Made by a program: the position numbers and the translations under genes. 64,000 bases of DNA from the NCBI RefSeq assembly GCF_002312815.1, contig NZ_NKQJ01000010.1:143363-207362 (forward strand), read 5' to 3'. Shown in pieces: positions 37,539-46,606 of this stretch; the stretch's first letter is position 1; each line of letters opens with the position of its first letter. The notes beneath the pieces are model-generated. The model searched no databases, had not been told where the DNA came from, and was given only the letters and a program-made list of their open reading frames with translations. The stretch is from Agaribacterium haliotis (GTDB taxonomy: Bacteria > Pseudomonadota > Gammaproteobacteria > Pseudomonadales > Cellvibrionaceae).

Positions 37539-37886
37539 GTGCGAACTAGCTCTTCATCTAATTCAACATAAGAATTAATAACGATAAAAAGCAGCTTGCG
37601 CTGATATGGCAGCGAGAATATAGCGCCGAGATAAAACGCGGATGTAAAACAATAACAGCGACAATAAATCGTAAATACAAGCCTTTAAATATCAGTGTCA
37701 TGCAACAAAATAATCAACCATATAAAAGAATAAGGCGACACAAAAAGAATAAATCCGTCTTGATACCTATTTGCAGTGCTAATCGTTTACAGCGGAAATT
37801 CGGGCCCTGCGATCAATAAAAAGCAATAATCTATTGGCACAATCAGTGTGTGGCCATGCCTCTTTTTATTTTAAGGAACAAAACAT
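37539..37886. other. AT-rich interval upstream of sixA
   Basis: No supported gene, RNA or repeat in these 348 bp. A promoter for sixA is expected; I cannot place it with confidence. Confidence 0.5.
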
Positions 37887-38405
37887 ATGCTTAAACTCAC
37901 ATTGTTGCGCCATGCGAAGTCAAGTTGGGCCATGCCGGCATTAAGCGACGTTGATCGGCCGCTAAAAAAACGCGGTTATGAGAATATTGATGCAATTAGT
38001 CAGCGTTTTATCAGCTCTGCTTTGCCCGGGCCGTCGCTCATTCTTAGCAGCCCGGCGGTACGCGCGCTGACAACAGCCCACCTGTTCAGCGATAAGCTTG
38101 GCTACCAGCGCAATGACATTTGCGTCGAACAAAGCTTGTACGAAAGCTCAGCAGCAGAGCTCTACCGCCTACTTACCAAACAGCACGATAAGTTTGACCA
38201 CCTACTTGTTGTTGGCCACAACCCCTCGATCACTTACGCTGCCATTGAGCTGTGCCATCTCGACGTCAGCAATGTGCCAACCTGTGGGCTGGTGCATATG
38301 CAACTGCACATCGATAGCTGGAAACAACTGACACTTGGCTGTGGCGAACTGCGTTATTACGACTACCCCAAAAAAGCGTTAGCCAAGAACGCCACACAAG
38401 CTTGA
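37887..38405 (+). CDS. sixA: Phosphohistidine phosphatase SixA
   Basis: A 172-residue histidine-phosphatase-superfamily protein. The catalytic RHG-type motif is LLRHAKSSW with His9, and the second His is in VVGHNPSIT. SixA removes phosphate from His of phosphotransfer (HPt or PTS) proteins in the cytoplasm. The length is close to the family norm. AAGGA lies ahead of the ATG. It may be a single gene; the next gene starts 86 bp later with its own ribosome site. Confidence 0.9.
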   Translation: MLKLTLLRHAKSSWAMPALSDVDRPLKKRGYENIDAISQRFISSALPGPSLILSSPAVRALTTAHLFSDKLGYQRNDICVEQSLYESSAAELYRLLTKQHDKFDHLLVVGHNPSITYAAIELCHLDVSNVPTCGLVHMQLHIDSWKQLTLGCGELRYYDYPKKALAKNATQA

Positions 38406-38491
38406 GACCTTTCTAAAAGCACTAGCATCTAAGCCTTTAAAGCCGCAACAAGCTTGCTACAATAAAGGCTTGAATAATTAAAGGATGCGCC

Positions 38492-39070
38492 ATGATACGC
38501 CCTCATTTAGTCACCTGTGCTGCGGTTACAGTATTTCTCTCTAGCGCGGTGCAGGCCGACGTTAAGCAACCAAGCTGGGACTTCTTCTCGATCAGCTACG
38601 ACAATGTTTCGGCCAGTGATAGCGATTTCCGGCCTTCTGGCTTTGGCCTACTGGGCGCTTCGAGCATCGGACAAAAAGGGGTAATGTACGCGCGCTACCA
38701 GCGCAGCGATGACGAAGTCGCCGAGCAGAAACTCGAACTCGAGCAAATCCGCATTGCCGCCGGAGGCAGCTTCGACAACTGGGAAAAAACCGATATCTAC
38801 GGCCTGGTTGGCTATAGCAGCCGGGAGCTCGAAGGTATTGAAGACAGGCGCGAGGACGGGCTAACGCTCAGCATTGGTGTGCGCTCTTTGCTTTTTGCCG
38901 AGCTTGAACTCGGCGCAACCGCCCACTATATCGACTACAGCGAGGGCGGCGAAAGCGAACTAGACCTGAGTGCACAGTATTATTTTAGCGATGGTTTTAG
39001 TGTCGGCCTGCTCTATCAGAGCGCCGACGACTACGATACAACATCGGCGCAGATCAGTATTCACTATTAA
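38492..39070 (+). CDS. Small outer-membrane beta-barrel protein
   Basis: A 192-residue protein with a signal peptide ending AVQA-DVKQ. Alternating strands follow (FFSISYDNV, GVMYARYQRS, IYGLVGYSSRE, SVGLLYQSADD) and it ends ...AQISIHY with a terminal aromatic residue. The pattern predicts about eight to ten strands. I recognise no specific family beyond OmpW/OmpX-like barrels. Start supported by AAAGGA. A strong terminator follows. Confidence 0.75.
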   Translation: MIRPHLVTCAAVTVFLSSAVQADVKQPSWDFFSISYDNVSASDSDFRPSGFGLLGASSIGQKGVMYARYQRSDDEVAEQKLELEQIRIAAGGSFDNWEKTDIYGLVGYSSRELEGIEDRREDGLTLSIGVRSLLFAELELGATAHYIDYSEGGESELDLSAQYYFSDGFSVGLLYQSADDYDTTSAQISIHY

Positions 39071-39100
39071 AGTCGCGAACTTTTTTCAACGCACAAAATA

Positions 39101-39138
39101 AAAGGCCGGCAATTGCACTAACGCAGTTGCCGGCCTTT
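39101..39138. terminator. Bidirectional rho-independent terminator
   Basis: AAAGGCCGGCAA, a short loop region, then TTGCCGGCCTTT makes a 12-bp stem. It lies between the convergent barrel gene and arsH and can serve both. Confidence 0.88.
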
Positions 39139-39156
39139 GTTTTGGTACAGACAAAT

Positions 39157-39867
39157 TTAATACGAGCGCTTATCAATGCGTTTGCGAAATTGCTCGGCAC
39201 TTTCTTTGCGCTCGCTGTAGCGGTCGGTCAGATAGTCCATTTTACCGCGCAATAAATAAGTAAACTTAATTAACTCCTCACAGACATCGACAATGCGATC
39301 GTAATACGACGATGCTTTCATGCGGTCGTCATCGTCAAACTCCAGCCAGGCCTTGGCAACCGAGCTCTGGTTTGGAATGGTAAACATGCGCATCCAGCGC
39401 CCCAGCACTCGCATCTGGTTAACCGCGTTAAACGATTGCGAACCGCCGCAGACTTGCATCAATGCCAGGCACTTGCCCTGAGTTGGCCGAACGGCTTGCA
39501 GAGCCAGCGGTATCCAATCGATTTGACACTTCATTATGCCGGTCATCGAGCCGTGCCGCTCGGGGCTGCACCACACCATCGCTTCAGACCAGGTAACCAA
39601 GGCGCGCAGCTCCTGCACCTTGGCGTGTTCGGCTTCGGCGTCATCCGGCAGCGGCAAGCCGCTCGGATTAAAAGTTCGGCACTCGGCGCCGAGCGCCGTC
39701 AAAATACGCGCGGCTTCCTCGGCAACCAGGCGGCTGAACGAACGCTGCCTTAACGAGCCATATAACAGCAAGATTTTGGGTTTGCTGCTGAAATCAGGCA
39801 AGGCACTAAGTGCACTTTCATCAACAGCGTTAAAACTTTCTTTATCTAAATTCGGGATTTCGTTCAT
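39157..39867 (-). CDS. arsH: Arsenical resistance flavoprotein ArsH
   Basis: A 236-residue NADPH-dependent FMN reductase. The FMN-phosphate loop is [13 protein letters not shown] and the family stretch is [22 protein letters not shown], diagnostic for ArsH. It oxidises organoarsenicals. The ATG at 39867 comes one base after the ACR3 stop, so translation is coupled; a longer frame into ACR3 is unlikely. Last gene of the ars operon. Confidence 0.95.
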   Translation of the reverse strand: MNEIPNLDKESFNAVDESALSALPDFSSKPKILLLYGSLRQRSFSRLVAEEAARILTALGAECRTFNPSGLPLPDDAEAEHAKVQELRALVTWSEAMVWCSPERHGSMTGIMKCQIDWIPLALQAVRPTQGKCLALMQVCGGSQSFNAVNQMRVLGRWMRMFTIPNQSSVAKAWLEFDDDDRMKASSYYDRIVDVCEELIKFTYLLRGKMDYLTDRYSERKESAEQFRKRIDKRSY

Positions 39868-39868
39868 A

Positions 39869-40885
39869 TCAATCAAACCAGTGTCGCGTGCGGTTGGCAA
39901 AAGCCACCAAGGTCAACATAACAGGCACCTCGACAAGTACACCAACAACCGTGGCCAGCGCCGCGCCGGAGTGTAAACCAAACAGAGAAATGGCCACTGC
40001 AACCGCCAGTTCAAAAAAGTTTGAAGTGCCAATCATGCACGCCGGAGCGGCAACATTGTGAGGTAATTTAAGCAGTTTTGCGCCGCCGTAAGCCAGCGCA
40101 AAAATACCGTAAGTCTGAATTAAAAGCGGGATGGCAATTAATACAATTGCCATCGGCTTGTCGATAATGGTCTGCGCTTGAAACGCAAATAACAAAATAA
40201 CCGTAGCCAATAAACCACAAATAGAAATGGGCTTAATACCGGCAAGAAAAGCCTCGAGCTTGGCGTGATTGTCGGGCCTATCGAGCGCCCTGCGCGTTAA
40301 AACACCGGCGATCAGCGGCACCAGTACATACAACACGACTGCCAGCAGCAGTGTATCCCACGGTACCACAACATCACTGACGCCAAGCAAAAACGCCGCT
40401 ATTGGAGCAAAGGCAAAAATCATAATCAGATCATTCACCGACACTTGCACCAAAGTGTAATTAGCATCGCCCTTAGTTAAGTGCGACCAGACAAAAACCA
40501 TCGCCGTGCACGGCGCAACACCGAGCAGTATCATCCCGGCAATATATTCAGTTGCTGTTTGGGCGTCGACAAGATCGGCAAAAAATACCCGAAAAAATAA
40601 CCAGCCGAGCGCTGCCATCGTAAACGGTTTAATCAGCCAGTTCACAGTTAAGGTCAGCAACAGACCCTTGGGCTTGCGACCGACATCTTTAATACTGGAA
40701 AAGTCGACCTGTACCATCATAGGGTAAATCATGACCCAGATAAAAATTGCCACCGGTATATTTACCTGGGCAATATTCATCGCTGCAATCGCCTGAAAAA
40801 CATCGGGCACCAACAGACCGAGCACAACGCCTGCAGCTATGCACAGCGCCACCCAAAGACTTAACCACCGCTCAAACAAACCCAT
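39869..40885 (-). CDS. ACR3-family arsenite efflux permease
   Basis: A 338-residue membrane protein with about ten segments. The ACR3 signatures are [19 protein letters not shown] and the TM4 Cys motif [13 protein letters not shown], which holds the essential cysteine. It exports As(III) across the inner membrane by proton antiport. Starts 2 bp after arsC. Often called arsB in annotation, but the sequence is of the ACR3 type. Confidence 0.95.
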   Translation of the reverse strand: MGLFERWLSLWVALCIAAGVVLGLLVPDVFQAIAAMNIAQVNIPVAIFIWVMIYPMMVQVDFSSIKDVGRKPKGLLLTLTVNWLIKPFTMAALGWLFFRVFFADLVDAQTATEYIAGMILLGVAPCTAMVFVWSHLTKGDANYTLVQVSVNDLIMIFAFAPIAAFLLGVSDVVVPWDTLLLAVVLYVLVPLIAGVLTRRALDRPDNHAKLEAFLAGIKPISICGLLATVILLFAFQAQTIIDKPMAIVLIAIPLLIQTYGIFALAYGGAKLLKLPHNVAAPACMIGTSNFFELAVAVAISLFGLHSGAALATVVGVLVEVPVMLTLVAFANRTRHWFD

Positions 40886-40887
40886 AA

Positions 40888-41361
40888 TTATTTCAACTCC
40901 CCGATAGCTTGCAACTCGGCTTCCAGTTGTTTCTTGTCTCGGTTGTTTAGATCCAGTGCCAATAGAGCTTGCACACGCTTTTCTATCAGCGCGATCACCT
41001 TAAAAAAAGCCTCGGCAATTTCCTCTTCGCTGCCTTCAAGTTTGCTTGGATCTTCTAAACCCCAGTGCACTTTAATGCCCTCGGCAAACCACACAGGGCA
41101 GCTTTCATTTGCCGCACTGTCGCATACCGTCACCACGATTTCGGGTTTGACCTGTTCAAAATCATTCCAGCTCTGGCTGCTTAAACCCTCGGTGTTATAG
41201 GCTTTGGCTTCGAGATACTTAAGGCTAAGTGGGTGCACCTGGCCGACAGGCTGGCTGCCCGCGCTCCATGCTTGAATTTTGTCTCCGGCCAGCTGGCGAC
41301 AAATTGCCTCACTGAGTATGCTTCGACAGCGGTTGTGGGTACAAATAAACAAGATATTCAT
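40888..41361 (-). CDS. arsC: Arsenate reductase, thioredoxin-coupled (LMW phosphatase fold)
   Basis: A 157-residue reductase. The P-loop is Cys7-THNRC-Arg13 (CX5R), with the redox cysteines in [14 protein letters not shown]. This is the pI258-like, thioredoxin-dependent class. It reduces arsenate to arsenite for ACR3. Its ATG comes one base after the arsR stop. The C-terminus has about 20 extra charged residues beyond the core fold. Confidence 0.95.
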   Translation of the reverse strand: MNILFICTHNRCRSILSEAICRQLAGDKIQAWSAGSQPVGQVHPLSLKYLEAKAYNTEGLSSQSWNDFEQVKPEIVVTVCDSAANESCPVWFAEGIKVHWGLEDPSKLEGSEEEIAEAFFKVIALIEKRVQALLALDLNNRDKKQLEAELQAIGELK

Positions 41362-41362
41362 G

Positions 41363-41725
41363 TTAATCCTCGCAACATTGGCGTTTGCGTACTGGGCGGT
41401 TGCCCATTTGCATTAGAGCTTGCCGCGCCTGCGCCATGTAGACACGGCTGTTTTCTCGGGTAGTGCTAATTAGGGATCTCTGCCACGCCGGCAGCTTTTT
41501 ATTGAGGCGGTAAAAAACCCACTGACCTTCGCGCCGGTCCTGCAGCAGCGCCGACTCGCGCAGCTGCGCCAAATGGCGGCTGATCTTTGGCTGGCTTTCG
41601 TTGAGCGCCTGCATTAACTCGCAGACACAGAGCTCACCCTCAGCGTCGATCAGTAACAGGCAGCGCAGTCGGGTATCATCAGCGAGTTGTTTAAAAAAAA
41701 GGCTTGGGTTCACTAGAGCCGACAT
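41363..41725 (-). CDS. arsR: ArsR-family arsenic-responsive repressor
   Basis: A 120-residue winged-helix protein from the ATG at 41725 (MSALVNPSLFFKQLADDTR). An earlier in-frame ATG at 41764 lies inside the operator palindrome and is not credible. The As(III)-sensing cysteines are in ELCVCEL (Cys33, Cys35). The recognition helix is around ESQPKISRHLAQLRE. A Cys-Cys pair ends the protein (RQCCED) and might add a ligand. It represses its own arsR-arsC-ACR3-arsH operon until arsenite binds. Confidence 0.93.
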   Translation of the reverse strand: MSALVNPSLFFKQLADDTRLRCLLLIDAEGELCVCELMQALNESQPKISRHLAQLRESALLQDRREGQWVFYRLNKKLPAWQRSLISTTRENSRVYMAQARQALMQMGNRPVRKRQCCED

Positions 41726-41761
41726 CCAGAGAAGTGATGCGGCATAATATATACGAAAATC

Positions 41762-41785
41762 CATATATGCAATTACACATATATG
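41762..41785 (-). promoter_or_regulatory. Predicted ArsR operator
   Basis: Two CATATATG copies separated by eight bases form a dyad about 37 bp before the arsR start. The place and symmetry fit an autoregulatory ArsR site. Confidence 0.7.
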
Positions 41786-41856
41786 ACAGAGAAAAACCAG
41801 AAGGTAAGCGGTAACCTTGCGAGCTCTACTTCAGCCCCACAGCTGCCCGGCAGCAG

Positions 41857-42768
41857 CTACATAGCCAAAATTTCACCGCGCGCGCAGACCAAGGCTGCGC
41901 CGGCGGTGCGCAGCTTAGTTAGAGACGAGCTGTCTTTATCAAATTCAAGATGAATAAAACTCTGGCGCGCCTCGCTGTCACCGCGAAGCACACTTAAGCT
42001 GTGCGTACCCGCTTTCACGTGCTCGTGAGCACACAAATACGCGGCAAATGCAGGCATCGCCTCACCGACGGCCGGGTCAGCGTGGGCCGCATCCCCTCGG
42101 CGCAATAAGCGACAGTGAAAATCAGCACCGCTACCTTCAGCACTAGGCGCGTGCAGTAAAATACGATCAACCAAAGAGCCCGGCAGACTGGAGGCCTCCC
42201 AGGCAGATGTTTGTAGATGTGCCTCGCGCAGCGCTTGGTGATCGACAACCGGAACAAGTAAATACGGTTTGCCGGAATTGACTATTAAACTCTGATAGCG
42301 CTGACTGCCGAGGGCTCGCTCATCGAGCCCGATGATTGCCGCCAGCTCAGCAAGCTCCGGTACAAACTGGTCGAGCTCGGCACTGACACTTTGTTTCCAC
42401 AAAAAAGGGTGCTCTGAACTGCGGCCGTCGATATAGGCCTCAAAGCAGTCTTCGGTTGTCTCGATCTTTAGCGCCTGCAACTGTGCAGCTTCGTCACTGC
42501 GACGCAAATACTTAAGCGCGGCCAGGCCGGCAATAATGGTGTGACTGCCCGCGTGGCAGGGGCCAAATTCGTTGTAAAATTGAAAGCTGTAGTGGCCGTT
42601 GCTGGCATCAATACAATCGATAAATACCGTATCACCGGGAACAAGCTCTTCGGCCAGCGCCTTAAAGTACACAGGCGGAATATCACCGGCATTGGCAAAC
42701 ACAGCAACGGGTACACCGCCAAAGGCCACTTCACTAAACGCATCGATGATTAAATAGTTGCAAGTCAT
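41857..42768 (-). CDS. PhzF-family isomerase-like protein
   Basis: A 303-residue protein from the ATG at 42768, chosen because AGGAGG lies eight bases upstream. It has the PhzF/DapF fold signature IIDAFSEVAFGGVPVAVF and the second-site FGPCHAGSHTIIAGLAAL. Two usual features differ: GGNPAAV is GGVPVAV, and the catalytic Glu of the SET/TFV motif appears as Asp (PGDTVFI). It is therefore a divergent member whose activity is uncertain. It stands alone between ars genes and a response-regulator gene. Substrate unknown. Confidence 0.82.
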   Translation of the reverse strand: MTCNYLIIDAFSEVAFGGVPVAVFANAGDIPPVYFKALAEELVPGDTVFIDCIDASNGHYSFQFYNEFGPCHAGSHTIIAGLAALKYLRRSDEAAQLQALKIETTEDCFEAYIDGRSSEHPFLWKQSVSAELDQFVPELAELAAIIGLDERALGSQRYQSLIVNSGKPYLLVPVVDHQALREAHLQTSAWEASSLPGSLVDRILLHAPSAEGSGADFHCRLLRRGDAAHADPAVGEAMPAFAAYLCAHEHVKAGTHSLSVLRGDSEARQSFIHLEFDKDSSSLTKLRTAGAALVCARGEILAM

Positions 42769-42828
42769 TGCACGCCTCCTGGCTGCTTTTCTCCCAGCGT
42801 ACAACTGCAAACACCGCTGTTGTTATTA

Positions 42829-44187
42829 TTAGTCCGGTATCAAAACCACTCGAATTCGGTTGTGTGGTTTAGCTTTGGCATTCCACTGCCCGGCTGTTGG
42901 CATAGTGCCGTCGTCCAGTTGTTCATCCACGCCACTCGAGCTCAAACTGAGGCGTATCAGATTATTCACCAGCGGCGGCGATGTCTGTTCAAGTTCAATA
43001 TAGACATCATTAATGTAGTTGTCTGCAGCGTGATTAACTGCCAGCGAGCTCAGCATCGTACAGCTACTGCTCTGCATCTGCGCTTCGGCCAATTGCCAAC
43101 TGCCGTCGTCGCTAGCGGCCAAACAGAAGTCGCCAAAATGAAGGTCGAGGGCAATTTCACCGCGAAAACCCGCGTTGGCTAAACGCAGAATCAACTCCTG
43201 AAGCTTAGCAGCTTGGGCGGGATTAAATGGCTGCTCGGCAAAAGCAAAAGAAAAATCGATGCTCAGCGCCCAGCTCATTGCATCCATTAAGTCGTCAAAA
43301 CGCCCTTTGTGTAACTGCTGCAAGTTGCGGCTTTCTGCCACACTCTCGCCGATGATAATCAGCGCCTTTTGCGCATCGCGATATTGATTTAAAACCAATT
43401 CGTGCTGTTCTGTAATTTTGTCCAGCTCGCTTTTATCAGCGCTGAACTCATAGACCAAGTTGGCTATTAACAGTAACGATGCAATAACAAGTGCACAGAT
43501 CAACAACCAGGGTTGGCGCGGCTGCTTAAGTTCATTTGCCGGCGTAAATTCAAAGCCCGCAGGCGCCTTGGCGGCGGGGCTTGCAGGCTCAGCTTTTTTA
43601 TTAATTTCACTGCGCAAGTTGCGCACGATAAAACGCGAATTTTCCGATATCTGCTGGCGCACGTCGGCGATATGCAGCTCAAACAAGCGCGCGACCTGGG
43701 AGCGAATCTCTTCTAAAGTCGGGCCGGATGTAGCCGGGTTAACAGCGGCCTTAGTATCGGATGGTGCAGCTGCCGCCGGTGCTGGAGCCGCTTCTTTTTT
43801 CTGCGCGCTGGCGCCGAGCTTGGCGATTTTTAAATTCTGTAACAGGCGCTCAATATTGGCCGGTTTAATGATCTCTTTACTGAGAATATCGAGCGCACCC
43901 AGCGCCCGCGCCTGGCCCATATAGACATCGCCTTTTTCCGAGGTGTACATAACCACCGGAATCATGGCTGTTGTCGGGTTATTTTTGATAATTCGCAAAG
44001 CCTCTAAACCATCCATGCCTTCCATGTGGTGGTCGAGGAAAATCACATCGGGCTGATTGTAGCTAAGATAACCCAGTGCCTCTTCTGCACTGAAAGCAAT
44101 ATCTATCTTCAAATCATAGTTTTTCAACAGCGCCTTTAAGCGGGCCTGAGCTGTTTTACTATCGTCGACAATCAGAGCGCGTGGCAT
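42829..44187 (-). CDS. Membrane-anchored response regulator with a predicted periplasmic C-terminal domain
   Basis: A 452-residue protein. Residues 1-122 are a complete receiver domain (acidic pocket Asp8/Asp9, phospho-acceptor Asp52 in VIFLDHHMEG, Lys104 in ILSKEI). An Ala/Pro linker and a helical segment follow. One membrane helix lies at 226-247 (WLLICALVIASLLLIANLVYEF). About 200 residues then lie, by topology, in the periplasm and end with NRIRVVLIPD, which faintly recalls OmpA-like termini. No DNA-binding or enzyme output is seen. It has no kinase next to it. This layout, with a receiver in the cytoplasm and output outside, is uncommon. The receiver call is firm; the topology is predicted by eye. 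Confidence 0.85.
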   Translation of the reverse strand: MPRALIVDDSKTAQARLKALLKNYDLKIDIAFSAEEALGYLSYNQPDVIFLDHHMEGMDGLEALRIIKNNPTTAMIPVVMYTSEKGDVYMGQARALGALDILSKEIIKPANIERLLQNLKIAKLGASAQKKEAAPAPAAAAPSDTKAAVNPATSGPTLEEIRSQVARLFELHIADVRQQISENSRFIVRNLRSEINKKAEPASPAAKAPAGFEFTPANELKQPRQPWLLICALVIASLLLIANLVYEFSADKSELDKITEQHELVLNQYRDAQKALIIIGESVAESRNLQQLHKGRFDDLMDAMSWALSIDFSFAFAEQPFNPAQAAKLQELILRLANAGFRGEIALDLHFGDFCLAASDDGSWQLAEAQMQSSSCTMLSSLAVNHAADNYINDVYIELEQTSPPLVNNLIRLSLSSSGVDEQLDDGTMPTAGQWNAKAKPHNRIRVVLIPD

Positions 44188-44505
44188 AAACTATTTCCGT
44201 AATCTTTTATTGTATACACCGGCCATGGGTGTAGCCTTTGCTCAAGGCAGCCTCCCTAAAGATAGTCGCCTCAAGCGCTTTTGTGAATCTACCACTATGC
44301 ACGCCGAACTGCAGCTAAAGCGTTAACTGATGTGACCCAGATCCCATGCAAATGACGCAATACGCGACACAGCACTACTCTTGTTCCACATCACCGACAA
44401 ATCAGCCGAAATACACCCCGGAACAAGAAAGCTGGCGCAGACCTAGCCTTTAGTGAGAGAAACTTGTAATACTGCAGCCCCAGCCACCATCTGCTTGAGG
44501 CCTTT
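44188..44505. other. Divergent promoter interval without a gene
   Basis: These 318 bp separate the divergent response-regulator and prlC genes and should hold both promoters. I see no operator, repeat or RNA that I can support. Confidence 0.5.
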
Positions 44506-46545
44506 ATGCCCACCAATAGCCTGTTGCAAAGCTCCGCCTTGCCAAAATTTAACGACATTTCGGCCCAACACGTTGTGCCGGCAATAACAGAGCTGACCGA
44601 ACAAAATAAAGCTGCGCTAGAGCAGCAATTGCAGCAGTTGTCAGAGATAAGCTGGGCGTCACTCGTCGCCCCCTTAGAAGAGCGCGAAGATCAACTGAGC
44701 AAGGCCTGGTCTCCGGTCAGCCATTTAAACTTAGTGTGCAACAGTGCCGAACTGCGCGAAGCGCACGAGCAAGCACTGGCCCTGCTCAGCCCGTACTACA
44801 GCGAAATGGGGCAGAACAAGAAATTGCTCCAAGCCTGGCAAGAGCTGTCGCAAAGCGATGAAGCAAAACACTTCAGTAAAGCTCAACAAAGCGCCACCGC
44901 TCACGCACTGCGCGATTTTCACCTCAGCGGCATCGATTTAGACAGCGATAAACAACAGCGATTTATTGAAATCCAAAGCAAGCTGTCGCAGCTTACCAGC
45001 CAATTTAGCAACAATGTACTCGACGCAACTCAGGGCTGGTTTTATCACTGCACAGATAAAAAGCAGTTACAGGGTTTACCCGAAAGCATTGTCAGCGGCG
45101 CCTTAAATGCGGCTCAAAAACACGAGCTCGACGGCTGGGTTTTAACTCTCGACGGCCCGGTTTATGTTGCCGTGATGACTTACGCCGATGCACGCGAATT
45201 GCGCCACAGTATTTATCAAGCCTACAACACTCGCGCCTCCGACCAGGGGCCCAAGGCCGGACAGTGGGACAACAATGCACTGATTCAAGAGATTTTGAGC
45301 CTTCGCCACGAACAAGCCGAGTTGCTCGATTTTAATAATTACGCCGAGCTTAGCCTGGCCACAAAAATGGCAGATAACCCCAGCCAGGTGTGCGAGTTTC
45401 TACACGCATTAGCACAAAAAGCCAAACCGGCAGCAGAAAAAGATCTCGCGGAACTGCGGGCTTGGGCCAAACAACAATACCAACAAGATGAGCTAGAAGC
45501 CTGGGACATCAGCTACTACAGCGAGAAACTGCGCCAGCAAAAATACGCGGTTAGCCAAGAAGAATTGCGCCAGTATTTCACTCTGCCTCGCGTGTTAGAT
45601 GGTTTGTTTAATGTCGCCAATAAACTTTACGGCATTGAATGCATAGAGTGCAGCGACAAGGTTGAACTGTGGCACGCCGATGCTCGTTATTTTGAAATAC
45701 ACAAAAACGGCAAACAAATCGCAGCTTTTTATTTAGACCTATACGCCCGCGAAGGTAAACGCGGCGGAGCGTGGATGGATGTGTGCCGCAGCCGGCGGCG
45801 CGGCGCGGATGGTTTGCAGCTACCTGTTGCCTACCTGGTCTGCAATTTTAATCCCGCTCAAAATGATCAGCCCGCGCTGCTGATGCACAGCGATGTGACA
45901 ACCCTGTTTCACGAATTTGGCCACGGCTTACACCATATGCTGACTCAAATAGACATTGCTGCGGTCAGTGGCATTGCCGGGGTGGAATGGGACGCAGTTG
46001 AACTGCCGAGCCAATTTTTGGAAAACTGGTGCTGGCAGGCTGAGGTGTTAAAAGAACTCAGTGCTCACGTCGATAGCGGTGAAGCCCTGCCCGATGACTT
46101 AATCAATAAAATGATCGCCGCCAAAAATTTTCAAAGTAGCTTGTTTCTGGTTCGTCAAATCGAGTTTGCTTTGTTTGATATGCAGTTACACCGAGACTTT
46201 GGCAGCAAAGATTTCAGCGGTGTACAGCAGAGCCTGGATAGTGTCAGAGAACAAGTAGCGGTTATCAAAGTACCGGCCTGGAACCGTTTCCAGTGCAGCT
46301 TTAGCCATATTTTTGCCGGCGGTTATGCCGCGGGTTATTACAGCTATTTGTGGGCTGAAGTGTTGAGCGCAGATGCCTTTGCAGCCTTTGAGGAAAGCTC
46401 GATTTTTGACGCCGAAACCGGTCGGCGTTTTTACGACTGCATATTAAGCCAGGGCGGTAGCGCCAGCGCGGCGGAGCTATTTAGAAACTTTAGAGGTCGC
46501 GATGCCAGCGTTGACGCCTTGCTGCGCCACAGCGGCATCAGTTAG
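44506..46545 (+). CDS. prlC: Oligopeptidase A (M3 family)
   Basis: A 679-residue zinc peptidase of normal length for oligopeptidase A. The catalytic motif HEFGHGLHH is at about residue 469, with the third ligand Glu further on (GVEWDAVELPSQFLENW). It degrades short peptides, including cleaved signal peptides, in the cytoplasm. The ATG start has no strong ribosome site. Appears monocistronic and is convergent with the next gene. Confidence 0.95.
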   Translation: MPTNSLLQSSALPKFNDISAQHVVPAITELTEQNKAALEQQLQQLSEISWASLVAPLEEREDQLSKAWSPVSHLNLVCNSAELREAHEQALALLSPYYSEMGQNKKLLQAWQELSQSDEAKHFSKAQQSATAHALRDFHLSGIDLDSDKQQRFIEIQSKLSQLTSQFSNNVLDATQGWFYHCTDKKQLQGLPESIVSGALNAAQKHELDGWVLTLDGPVYVAVMTYADARELRHSIYQAYNTRASDQGPKAGQWDNNALIQEILSLRHEQAELLDFNNYAELSLATKMADNPSQVCEFLHALAQKAKPAAEKDLAELRAWAKQQYQQDELEAWDISYYSEKLRQQKYAVSQEELRQYFTLPRVLDGLFNVANKLYGIECIECSDKVELWHADARYFEIHKNGKQIAAFYLDLYAREGKRGGAWMDVCRSRRRGADGLQLPVAYLVCNFNPAQNDQPALLMHSDVTTLFHEFGHGLHHMLTQIDIAAVSGIAGVEWDAVELPSQFLENWCWQAEVLKELSAHVDSGEALPDDLINKMIAAKNFQSSLFLVRQIEFALFDMQLHRDFGSKDFSGVQQSLDSVREQVAVIKVPAWNRFQCSFSHIFAGGYAAGYYSYLWAEVLSADAFAAFEESSIFDAETGRRFYDCILSQGGSASAAELFRNFRGRDASVDALLRHSGIS

Positions 46546-46606
46546 GCTGCAGCGCAGCTAAGCCCGTACACACCCGCTGCTACAGCGCCTTAGCAGCGAG
46601 CAACTA

